64,000 nucleotides of DNA, from NCBI RefSeq assembly GCF_003574675.1, contig NZ_QOAZ01000020.1, positions 1 to 64,000 of the forward strand, given 5' to 3'. The notes under the pieces were generated by a model. The model ran no database searches. It saw only the letters and a list, made by a program, of their open reading frames with translations, and was not told the DNA's origin. The translations under genes and the position numbers were made by a program. This document shows, piece by piece, positions 1-7,127 of this stretch. Positions within the stretch are counted from its first letter, which is position 1, and each line of letters begins with the position of its first letter. The stretch comes from Azohydromonas sediminis. Lineage in GTDB: Bacteria; Pseudomonadota; Gammaproteobacteria; Burkholderiales; Burkholderiaceae_C.

Positions 1-19
1 GGAAGGCTTACCCTTGTCA

Positions 20-93
20 ATGGCGGCCATGGCAGTTCAGCCCCTCGCGGGGCAGGTTGGCTTCGACAATCAACCTCTTGCCATGACCGCCAT
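20..93. repeat. Imperfect inverted repeat, 15-bp arms
   Basis: The arm at 20-34 (ATGGCGGCCATGGCA) pairs with 79-93 (TGCCATGACCGCCAT) at 14 of 15 positions. The spacer is 44 bp and holds a second small stem. No transposase lies beside it in the window. It could be one end of an element extending to the left, or simply a structured intergenic sequence. Confidence 0.5.
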
Positions 94-148
94 CCCTTGG
101 CAAGTGGTTCTGCACACAAATCAGGACACTACCCCTGCCGACGCTGGC

Positions 149-290
149 GCGAGCGCGAATGGGGCCTGCGCCCCCAGGTACCGCCATCCCCCTGCGCTCG
201 TCTGTGCACAGACTGCGTGCGCGTGCCATGCGCCAACGTCTCGACGGCGCGTGGCGTGGGCGTGCGGGCGCAGGCCCCATTCGCGCTCGC
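149..290. repeat. Perfect 25-bp inverted repeat with 92-bp spacer
   Basis: Positions 149-173 and 266-290 are exact reverse complements over 25 bases, with the core GAATGGGGCCTGC in the left arm. The spacer has no gene. The size (142 bp) and perfect arms suit a miniature inverted-repeat or REP-like element. The family is not recognised. Confidence 0.75.
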
Positions 291-495
291 CGCTTACCGT
301 GCCAGGGCACCACGCTGCGGAGGGCAGGGCGACTGCAGTGCATCGCCGCTGCGGCGCGAGGTGGGCCGGAGCACGCACGCGCACGCCGCGTGCCGAGTAC
401 CCACCTTCGCAGTCAAGGCGTCACGAACGACCGCCACGGGCCGATCCCGGCCGTTCCACGCGTCGAGCTGAAGACAGTCCCGAAGCGGTCGACTG

Positions 496-1404
496 CTAAA
501 GCGCTGCCTGTGCCAGCCGCGTGCGGATGAACGGCAGCTGCGCGAGCGCGGCCTCGCGCCCGGCGGCGATCGCGCGCTGGCGCGCCGTGAAGTCGGCGCT
601 GCCGATGCCCGCGAGCCGCGGGCGCAGCACGACGTCGGCCTCGCGCAGCTCGAAGCGGCTGATGCTCGCGCCCATGATGTTGAAGGTCTGCAGCAGCAGC
701 CGCACGGCGTCGCCGGTGGGGTTGCCTTCGGGCGGCGTCGAGATGTCCACCGCGATCACCAGTTCGGCACCCATCTCGCGCGCGAAGCGCACCGGCACCG
801 GGGCGACGAGGCCGCCGTCGACGTACTCGCGCTCGCCGATCTTGACCGGCTGGAACACGGCCGGCACCGCGCTCGACGCGCGCACTGCGGTGCCGGGGTC
901 GCCGCGGCGGAACAGCACCGGCTGCCCGCTGTCGAGGTCGGCGGCCACGATGCCCAGCGGGATCGGCATCTGCTCGATCAGCCGGCCCTTGGTCTGCTCG
1001 CGCACCCAGCGCGCCAGCGCCTCGCCGCGGATCACGCCGCGGCCGGGGAACGACCAGTCGGTGATCGCGCCTTCGTCCATCGCGAGCGCCAGCGCGGCGA
1101 GCTGCTGGCCGTTGAGCCCGCTCGCGTACAGCGTCGCGACGAGGCTGCCGGCCGAGGTGCCGACGACGAGGCTGGGCTTGATGCCGGCTTCCTCGAGCAC
1201 CTGGATCACGCCGATGTGTGCGAAGCCGCGCGCCGCGCCACCGCCGAGCGCCAGCCCGATGCGCGGCGGCTGGGGCGGTACGGGCGCTGGGGCAGCCACC
1301 GGCGGGCGCGCGGCCTCGACCGGCGGCGGCTGCACCGGCGCCGTCTGGCAGGCGGCCAGCAACGCGGCGACGACCGCCGTGGCCCACAGGCGCAACAACC
1401 TCAT
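496..1404 (-). CDS. Patatin-like phospholipase lipoprotein
   Basis: A predicted lipoprotein with a patatin-like lipid acyl hydrolase domain, likely cleaving acyl esters of membrane lipids at the cell envelope. I chose the ATG at 1404 because it directly precedes a lipoprotein signal peptide ending in LLAAC (Cys about residue 19); an upstream ATG at 1458 would bury the signal. A Pro/Ala-rich linker follows. The domain shows the oxyanion motif GGGAARG (about 54-60), the nucleophile motif GTSAG (Ser about 84) and the DGG triad (Asp about 196). The length of 302 residues is normal for RssA-like patatins. It diverges from the cysI operon. Substrate is unknown; family assignment is firm. Confidence 0.88.
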   Translation of the reverse strand: MRLLRLWATAVVAALLAACQTAPVQPPPVEAARPPVAAPAPVPPQPPRIGLALGGGAARGFAHIGVIQVLEEAGIKPSLVVGTSAGSLVATLYASGLNGQQLAALALAMDEGAITDWSFPGRGVIRGEALARWVREQTKGRLIEQMPIPLGIVAADLDSGQPVLFRRGDPGTAVRASSAVPAVFQPVKIGEREYVDGGLVAPVPVRFAREMGAELVIAVDISTPPEGNPTGDAVRLLLQTFNIMGASISRFELREADVVLRPRLAGIGSADFTARQRAIAAGREAALAQLPFIRTRLAQAAL

Positions 1405-1452
1405 GCGCGGAATTGTAGGAAGCCGCCCAGTGCGCGGCTCTTCAAAACCAGG

Positions 1453-1480
1453 TTGCATAAAAAAATGAAAAAACTGTAGT
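1453..1480 (+). promoter_or_regulatory. Putative promoter for the sulfite reductase operon
   Basis: The gap between the patatin gene and cysI contains an AT-rich patch unlike its surroundings. TTGCAT (1453-1458) and TGTAGT (1475-1480) are spaced 16 bp apart and could be -35 and -10 boxes reading into cysI at 1517. A CysB-type activator site is expected from biology but I cannot identify one. Confidence 0.35.
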
Positions 1481-1516
1481 TCTCAAACATGAAGGCGCTG
1501 CCTACAGTGCCGCGCC

Positions 1517-3226
1517 ATGTACCGCTACACCGCTTTCGACCGCCGTCTGGTGCGCGAGCGCGCCGCGCAGTTCCGCGACCAGCTCGCGCGGCACCTGCGG
1601 GGTGAACTCGACGACGACGCGTTCCGCCCGCTGCGGCTGCAAAACGGCTGGTACGTCCAGCGCCACGCGCCGATGCTGCGCGTCGCGGTGCCGTACGGCG
1701 AGCTGGCCAGCCGCCAGTTGCGCATGCTCGCGCGCATCGCGCGCGAGTTCGACCGCGGCTACGCGCATGTGACGACGCGGCAGAACGTGCAGTTCAACTG
1801 GATCGCGCTCGAGCGTGCCGCCGACGTGATGGACCTGCTCGCCGAGGTCGACATGCACGGCATCCAGACCAGCGGCAACTGCATCCGCAACATCACGACC
1901 GACGCGCTGGCCGGCATCGCGCCCGACGAAGTCGTCGACCCGCGGCCGTACGCCGAGATCCTGCGCCAGTGGAGCACGCTGCACCCCGAATTCGCGTACC
2001 TGCCGCGCAAGTTCAAGGTCGCGATCACCGGTGCGCGCGAGGACCGCGCTGCCACCGCGTGGCACGACATCGGGCTGCGGCTGGTGAAGAACGACGCCGG
2101 CGAGGTCGGCTTCGAGGTGCACGTGGGCGGCGGCATGGGCCGCACGCCGGTCATCGCGACGCTCGCGCGCGCCTTCGTGCCGTGGCAGCAGATCCTCGTC
2201 TACCTCGAGGCGATCGTGCGCGTCTACAACCGCTTCGGCCGCCGCGACAACGCCTACAAGGCGCGGCTGAAGATCCTCGTGCGTGCCGAGGGCCGGCGCT
2301 TCTTCGACGCCGTCGACGACGAGTTCGCGAAGATCCTGCAGCGCGACGTCGACGGCGACGCGCAGCTGCTGACCGACGCCGAGCTCGAGCGCATGGCGGC
2401 GCACTTCGCCGACCCGAGCGGCGTGCGCCCGGCGCGCGGCGGCTTCGAGCCGGCGCGCCACCTCGACGCGCAGGCCGGCTTCGCGCGCTGGCTCGAGCGC
2501 AACGTGCACGGCCACCGCGTCAGCGGCTACCGCGCGGTCACGCTGTCGCTCAAGCGCGCCGGCCAGGCGCCGGGCGATCTGACGGCCAAGCAGATGGAGG
2601 CCGCCGCGACGCTGGCCGACCGCTACAGCCTCGGCGAGATCCGCGTCACGCACACGCAGAACCTGCTGCTGCCGTGGGTGCGCGAGGCCGACCTGTACGC
2701 CGTGTGGCAGGCTGCGAAGGCCGCCGGCTTCGCGACGCCGAACGTCGGCCTGCTGACCGACCTGATCGCGTGCCCCGGCGGCGACTACTGCGCGCTGGCC
2801 AACGCGCGCTCGATCCCGATCGCGCAGGCGGTGGCCGAGCGCTTCGCCGACCTCGACGAGCTGTACGACATCGGCGACGTGGCGCTGCACGTCAGCGGCT
2901 GCATCAACAGCTGCGGCCACCACCACAGCGGCCACATCGGCGTGCTCGGCGTCGACAAGGATGGGCAGGAGTGGTACCAGGTCACGCTCGGCGGCAGCGA
3001 TGGCTCGTCGCTCGCCGGCGCGGCCGTGCCGGGCCGCGTGGTCGGCCCGGCCTTCGCCGCCGACGAGGTGCCCGACGTGATCGAGGCGCTGGTCTACGTC
3101 TACCGCCGCGAGCGCGCACCGGGCGAGCTGTTCGTCGACACGCTGCGCCGTGTCGGGCTCGCGCCGTTCCGCGCCGCGGTCGACGCGGTGCGCCGCGCGA
3201 CCGCGGCGGCCGAGGTGGCCGCATGA
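1517..3226 (+). CDS. cysI: Sulfite/nitrite reductase, siroheme [4Fe-4S] hemoprotein
   Basis: Reduces sulfite to sulfide with six electrons in assimilatory sulfate reduction, in the cytoplasm. The 569-residue protein has the two-fold repeat of sulfite/nitrite reductases. The cluster and siroheme ligands are visible as C-X5-C (ACPGGDYC, about 419-425) and C-X3-C (GCINSC, about 462-466). The siroheme-binding TRQN segment is near residue 90. It overlaps the DUF934 gene by four bases, so translation is coupled. No flavoprotein partner (cysJ) is present nearby; a ferredoxin and its reductase follow the operon, so electrons may come from ferredoxin. A nitrite reductase role is the alternative, but the cysH and DUF934 neighbours favour sulfite. 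Confidence 0.92.
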   Translation: MYRYTAFDRRLVRERAAQFRDQLARHLRGELDDDAFRPLRLQNGWYVQRHAPMLRVAVPYGELASRQLRMLARIAREFDRGYAHVTTRQNVQFNWIALERAADVMDLLAEVDMHGIQTSGNCIRNITTDALAGIAPDEVVDPRPYAEILRQWSTLHPEFAYLPRKFKVAITGAREDRAATAWHDIGLRLVKNDAGEVGFEVHVGGGMGRTPVIATLARAFVPWQQILVYLEAIVRVYNRFGRRDNAYKARLKILVRAEGRRFFDAVDDEFAKILQRDVDGDAQLLTDAELERMAAHFADPSGVRPARGGFEPARHLDAQAGFARWLERNVHGHRVSGYRAVTLSLKRAGQAPGDLTAKQMEAAATLADRYSLGEIRVTHTQNLLLPWVREADLYAVWQAAKAAGFATPNVGLLTDLIACPGGDYCALANARSIPIAQAVAERFADLDELYDIGDVALHVSGCINSCGHHHSGHIGVLGVDKDGQEWYQVTLGGSDGSSLAGAAVPGRVVGPAFAADEVPDVIEALVYVYRRERAPGELFVDTLRRVGLAPFRAAVDAVRRATAAAEVAA

Positions 3227-3735
3227 GGTTCGTCGACCCGCAGCGCGATCCGTGGCACACCGCCGAGGGCGAGGACGGCCCGCTGCCGCAGCCGGCTGCG
3301 GCCGCGCACCGGCTGCTGACGCTCGCGCAGTGGCACGCCGTGCGCGACGTCTGGCCGCACGACGTGCCGGTCGGCGTGCGCCTCGACAACGACGTCGACG
3401 TCGAGTCGCTCGAGGGCGACCTGCCGCGGCTGGCGCTGGTCGCGCTGCAGTTCCCGCGCTGGACCGACGGGCGCGCCTACACGCAGGCGCGCCTGCTGCG
3501 CACCAGGCTGCGCTACGGCGGCGAGGTGCGTGCGACCGGCGAGGTGCTCGTCGACATGCTGCCGCTGCTGCATCGCACCGGCTTCGACGCCGTGCTGCTG
3601 CGCCCCGACCAGAGCCTGGACTCGGCGCAGCGCGCGCTGCGCTTCTTCGCCGGCCACTACCAGGGCGACGTGCACGAGACGCGCCCGCTGTTTCGTCGCG
3701 ACGCCGCGACGCCAACCCACCGCCCCCGCGCATGA
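3223..3735 (+). CDS. DUF934 protein of sulfite reduction operon
   Basis: A 170-residue member of the DUF934 family, which is regularly found between sulfite reductase and cysH in proteobacteria and is annotated as probably involved in sulfite reduction. Its biochemical role is not established. The recognisable core runs from about residue 45 (VRLDNDVDVESL) through the FPRWTDGRAYTQARLLR segment to RPDQSLDSAQRAL near the C-terminus. The start overlaps the cysI stop (ATGA) and the stop overlaps the cysH start, which makes this a tightly coupled operon. Confidence 0.88.
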   Translation: MRFVDPQRDPWHTAEGEDGPLPQPAAAAHRLLTLAQWHAVRDVWPHDVPVGVRLDNDVDVESLEGDLPRLALVALQFPRWTDGRAYTQARLLRTRLRYGGEVRATGEVLVDMLPLLHRTGFDAVLLRPDQSLDSAQRALRFFAGHYQGDVHETRPLFRRDAATPTHRPRA

Positions 3736-4460
3736 ACGCGATCGACCTCTACGCCCGCCCCAGCCCCGACTTCGACGTCAAGTTCGCGCACACGCAGGCG
3801 CTGCTCGCGCAGGCCGCAGCCGAGCACGCCGGGCGCATCGTGCAGGCCACCAGCCTGGGCGCCGAAGACATGGTCGTCACCGACCTGATCGCGCGCGCGG
3901 GCCTGCCGGTGGCCGTCGCCACGCTCGACACCGGCGCGCTGCACGACGAGACGCTCGCGCTGATCCCGCGCATCGCGCAACGCTACTGCATCGAGGTCGA
4001 GGTCTTCCGGCCGCCGGCCGAGGCCGTCGTCCACTTCGTCGGCCGCCACGGGGCGGATGCGATGTACCGCAGCGTCGAGCTGCGCAAGGCCTGCTGCGCG
4101 CTGCGCAAGCTCGAGCCGCTGGCGTGCCTGCTCGCCGGGCGCGACGCGTGGATCACCGGTCTGCGCCGCGAGCAGAGCGACGCGCGCGCGGCCGTGCCGT
4201 GGCGCGACCGCGATGCCGACGGGCGCCTGAAGCTCAACCCGCTGGCCGACTGGACCTGGGGCGACGTGTGGCACCACATCGCCACGCACGACGTGCCGTA
4301 CAACCCGCTGCACGACGCCTTCATGCCCAGCATCGGCTGCGCGCCGTGCACGCGCGCGATCGCCGTCGGTGAGCCGTTCCGTGCCGGGCGCTGGTGGTGG
4401 GAGCAGGACGACCTGAAGGAGTGCGGGCTGCACGTCGCGCGCGCCGAGGCGACGGCATGA
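3732..4460 (+). CDS. cysH: Phosphoadenylyl/adenylyl-sulfate reductase
   Basis: Reduces activated sulfate (APS or PAPS) to sulfite. The 242-residue protein carries the KACCALRK and GCAPC cysteine motifs that bind a [4Fe-4S] cluster. Established knowledge of the family links these cysteine pairs to APS reductases rather than to the E. coli PAPS enzyme, so APS is the likelier substrate. The PP-loop-like nucleotide-binding segment with TSLGAED lies near residues 41-47. The gene overlaps both neighbours by four bases. The sulfate adenylyltransferase genes cysD and cysN are not in the window. Confidence 0.93.
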   Translation: MNAIDLYARPSPDFDVKFAHTQALLAQAAAEHAGRIVQATSLGAEDMVVTDLIARAGLPVAVATLDTGALHDETLALIPRIAQRYCIEVEVFRPPAEAVVHFVGRHGADAMYRSVELRKACCALRKLEPLACLLAGRDAWITGLRREQSDARAAVPWRDRDADGRLKLNPLADWTWGDVWHHIATHDVPYNPLHDAFMPSIGCAPCTRAIAVGEPFRAGRWWWEQDDLKECGLHVARAEATA

Positions 4461-5263
4461 CCGGCCGCGTCGTTTTCGTCGGTGCCGGCCCGGGGGCTGC
4501 CGACCTCATCACGCTGCGCGGTGCGCGCGCGCTCGCCGAGGCCGACGTCGTGCTGCACGACGCGCTGACCGACCCGGCGCTGCGCGGTCTGGCGCCGCAC
4601 GCGACGTGGATCGACGTCGGCAAGCGCGGCTTCGGCGCCTCGACCGCGCAGGCGCGCATCGATGCGCTGCTGGTGCGCCACGCGCTGCGCGGCCAGCGCG
4701 TCGTGCGCCTGAAGGGGGGCGACCCGAGCGTGTTCGGCCGTCTCGAGGAAGAACTGCAGGCGCTGGCGCGCGCCGGGATCGACGCCGAAATCGTCCCCGG
4801 CGTCACGGCCGCGCTGGCCGCTGCCGCGGCGGCCCAACGACCGCTGACGCGGCGTGGACGCGGGCGCAGCGTCGCGCTGACGACCGCGGTGCGCGCGGCA
4901 GCCGACGGCACCGCGTGCATGCACGCGCAGCGCAGCGCCGACACCGAGGTGTTCTACATGGCCGGGCGACAGCTCGGCGCGCTCGCGCGCGCGCTGCGCA
5001 CGGCCGGCTGGGCGGCCGACGCGCCGGTGTGCGTCGTCTCGCGCGCCGGCGGCCCCGACGCGCTCGCGAGCGACCACACCGTGGCCACGCTCGCGGCGGC
5101 GGCCTTGTTGCATGCCGGGCGGCCGACCGTCGTCACCGTTGGCGTGGGCGCGCAGACCGTCGTGCCGCGAGGCCACGGGGGTGTGCGCGACGGCGCAGCG
5201 AACGGCCCCAAGACCCTGGGGCTTGAGAAGCATCAAGGCTGCCCCCGAACCCCCGCGACTTAA
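4457..5263 (+). CDS. cobA: Uroporphyrinogen-III C-methyltransferase
   Basis: Methylates uroporphyrinogen III twice with S-adenosylmethionine to make precorrin-2, the entry to siroheme needed by the sulfite reductase upstream. The glycine-rich SAM motif VGAGPGAADLITL lies at the N-terminus and the LKGGDPSVFGR motif near residue 90. It is a 268-residue single-domain SUMT, not the fused CysG, so the dehydrogenase/ferrochelatase step must come from elsewhere. The family usually has FGRG where this has FGRL. The last 40 residues are not typical of the family, so the C-terminus may be extended. It is the last gene of the coupled cys operon. Confidence 0.9.
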   Translation: MTGRVVFVGAGPGAADLITLRGARALAEADVVLHDALTDPALRGLAPHATWIDVGKRGFGASTAQARIDALLVRHALRGQRVVRLKGGDPSVFGRLEEELQALARAGIDAEIVPGVTAALAAAAAAQRPLTRRGRGRSVALTTAVRAAADGTACMHAQRSADTEVFYMAGRQLGALARALRTAGWAADAPVCVVSRAGGPDALASDHTVATLAAAALLHAGRPTVVTVGVGAQTVVPRGHGGVRDGAANGPKTLGLEKHQGCPRTPAT

Positions 5264-5380
5264 AATCTCACGCGTTCGTACACCCCTCGGTGTCGGCCGC
5301 CGAATGGCGTGGCGCCGACGCTCGTCCGAGTTGTCACGCCGCCGCGCTGCGCCGGTCCTTCCTTTTTCTCGAGCCTGCCC

Positions 5381-5704
5381 ATGACCCACGTCGTTCTCGA
5401 AGCGTGCATCCGCTGCAAGTACACCGACTGCGTCGACGTGTGTCCGGTCGATTGCTTCCGCGAGGGCCCCAACTTCCTCGCCATCGATCCGGACGAGTGC
5501 ATCGACTGCGCGGTGTGCATCCCGGAGTGCCCGGTCAACGCGATCGTGCCCGAGGAGGACGTGCCGGCCGACCAGCAGCACTTCATCGCGCTGAACGCCG
5601 AGCTGGCCAAGAAGTGGCCGAGCATCACGAAGCGCAAGGCGCCGCTGCCCGACGCCGACCAGTGGAAAGACGTCAAGAACAAGCTGTCCGAGCTCAAACG
5701 CTGA
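5381..5704 (+). CDS. fdxA: 7Fe ferredoxin FdxA
   Basis: A 107-residue low-potential electron carrier with a [3Fe-4S] and a [4Fe-4S] cluster. The cysteine pattern [17 protein letters not shown] (starting at residue 9) followed by [12 protein letters not shown] is that of FdxA-type ferredoxins of proteobacteria. The conserved tail with the KKWP segment is present. It lies 117 bp after cobA and 54 bp before a ferredoxin-NADP reductase on the same strand. This suggests, but does not prove, an electron path from NADPH to ferredoxin and on to the sulfite reductase. Confidence 0.95.
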   Translation: MTHVVLEACIRCKYTDCVDVCPVDCFREGPNFLAIDPDECIDCAVCIPECPVNAIVPEEDVPADQQHFIALNAELAKKWPSITKRKAPLPDADQWKDVKNKLSELKR

Positions 5705-5758
5705 GTCGGGCCGACACCTTCACACCCCGCCCGCACCGGGCCCGATGAGCCGTACCCG

Positions 5759-6859
5759 ATGGAACCGCAAGCCAACGCCGAAGTCGCCGACACCGCCCGC
5801 CACCACGACGGCCCGATCGAGACCGACGCCGTCATCGTCGGTGCCGGCCCGGTGGGGCTGTTCCAGGTCTTCGAGCTCGGGCTGCTCGAGATCAAGGCGC
5901 ACATCATCGACTCGCTCGCCTACCCGGGCGGGCAGTGCATCGAGCTGTACCCCGACAAGCCGATCTACGACATCCCGGCCGTGCCGGTGTGCACCGGCAA
6001 GGAACTGACCGACAACCTGCTCAAGCAGATCGAGCCCTTCGGCGCCACGTTCCACCTCGGCCAGGAAGTGACGGTGGTGAAGAAGCGCGACGACGGCCGC
6101 TTCGACGTCGAGACGAGCAAGGGCACGCGTTTCGTCACGAAAACGGTGTTCATCGCTGCCGGCGTCGGCTCGTTCCAGCCGCGCACGCTCAAGGTCGACG
6201 GCATCGAGAAGTTCGAGGGCACGCAGCTGTTCTACCGCGTCAAGAACCCGGCGCAGTTCGCCGGCAAGAACCTCGTGATCGTCGGCGGCGGCGACTCGGC
6301 GCTCGACTGGACGCTGAACTTCGTGCAGGACGGGCCGAACAAGGCCGAGAGCGTGATCCTCGTGCACCGCCGCGACGGCTTCCGCGCCGCGCCGGCCAGC
6401 GTCGCGAAGATGAAGGAGCTGTGCGACGCCTACGAGATGCAGTTCATCGTCGGCCAGGTCACCGGCTTCGAAGAGGCCGACGGGCGCATGACGGCGGTGA
6501 AGGTCACCGGCGGTGACGGCGTCACGCGCGTCGTGCCGATGGACATGCTGCTTGTCTTCTTCGGCCTGAGCCCCAAGCTCGGGCCGATCGCCGACTGGGG
6601 GCTCGCGATCGAGCGCAAGCAGCTGGTGGTCGACACCGAGAAGTTCGAGACCAGCGTGCCCGGCATCTTCGCAGTCGGCGACATCAACACCTACCCGGGC
6701 AAGAAGAAGCTGATCCTGTCGGGCTTCCACGAGGCGGCGCTCGCTGCGTTCGGCGCTGCGCCGTACGTGTTCCCCGACAAGAAGATCCACCTGCAGTACA
6801 CGACGACGAGCCCGAAACTGCACAAGGTGCTCGGCGTCGAGACGCCGGTGTTCGACTGA
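5759..6859 (+). CDS. Ferredoxin-NADP reductase, thioredoxin reductase-like
   Basis: A 366-residue FAD enzyme moving electrons between NADPH and ferredoxin. The FAD dinucleotide motif [10 protein letters not shown] lies near residue 30, the NADPH motif [10 protein letters not shown] near 180, and the [14 protein letters not shown]-binding motif near 305. The CxxC redox motif of true thioredoxin reductases is absent, which places it in the thioredoxin-reductase-like FNR class. Partner is likely the FdxA encoded just upstream. A rho-independent terminator follows the stop. Confidence 0.92.
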   Translation: MEPQANAEVADTARHHDGPIETDAVIVGAGPVGLFQVFELGLLEIKAHIIDSLAYPGGQCIELYPDKPIYDIPAVPVCTGKELTDNLLKQIEPFGATFHLGQEVTVVKKRDDGRFDVETSKGTRFVTKTVFIAAGVGSFQPRTLKVDGIEKFEGTQLFYRVKNPAQFAGKNLVIVGGGDSALDWTLNFVQDGPNKAESVILVHRRDGFRAAPASVAKMKELCDAYEMQFIVGQVTGFEEADGRMTAVKVTGGDGVTRVVPMDMLLVFFGLSPKLGPIADWGLAIERKQLVVDTEKFETSVPGIFAVGDINTYPGKKKLILSGFHEAALAAFGAAPYVFPDKKIHLQYTTTSPKLHKVLGVETPVFD

Positions 6860-6883
6860 CGACGCCGCTCGCACCGGGGCGAT

Positions 6884-6917
6884 GAAGGGCCGCGCGACGC
6901 GGCCCTTCGTCTTTTCC
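6884..6917 (+). terminator. Rho-independent terminator after ferredoxin-NADP reductase
   Basis: An 11-bp perfect stem (GAAGGGCCGCG with CGCGGCCCTTC) around a 3-base loop is followed by GTCTTTTCC. It lies 24 bp after the reductase stop and ends the cys/fdxA block before the riboswitch. Confidence 0.85.
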
Positions 6918-6952
6918 GTATCATCCGCGCCGCGCCCGGTGCTGCCGGGCGC

Positions 6953-7052
6953 ATCCGCTGGGGGTGCTGGCGGACGCGACGCGAGTCGCATCCGCCGGCT
7001 GAGAGAGTCCCCTTGAACCTGATTGAGGTAATCCTCGCGCAGGGAAGCAGTC
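6953..7052 (+). promoter_or_regulatory. TPP (THI-box) riboswitch
   Basis: The stretch contains the conserved thiamine pyrophosphate aptamer blocks in the right order: GGGGTGC (6961-6967), GGCTGAGA (6998-7005), CCTTGAACCTGAT (7011-7023) and GGTAAT, with AGGGAAGC closing at 7041-7048. It ends 76 bp before the ATG of the TonB-dependent receptor on the same strand, so that gene is presumably repressed by thiamine pyrophosphate. The expression platform is not clear from sequence; sequestration of the ribosome binding site is plausible. Confidence 0.95.
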
Positions 7053-7127
7053 TGGCGATGCGTGCCGCGTGCGCGGGTGCGCGTCGTCTCCACCGACCGC
7101 CGACCTGCCATCGACCGAAAGGCTCGC

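Larger units (their letters stand above)
1..495. other. Non-coding stretch, no convincing gene
   Basis: I see no gene in this stretch. The open frames are short, overlap one another on both strands and give arginine- and alanine-rich translations with no recognisable product. The stretch lies downstream of the patatin gene that reads in from the right. It carries two inverted repeats, one imperfect (20-34 with 79-93) and one perfect (149-173 with 266-290). It could be the edge of a repetitive or mobile element that continues left of the window, but nothing here proves that. Confidence 0.6.

Noticed and set aside
202..211. CTGTGCACAG, considered as a LexA box
   Set aside because: The spacing between CTGT and ACAG is two bases, not eight.
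5206..5223. Hairpin GCCCCA/TGGGGC near the 3' end of cobA, considered as a terminator
   Set aside because: It lies within the coding frame and has no T tract after it.
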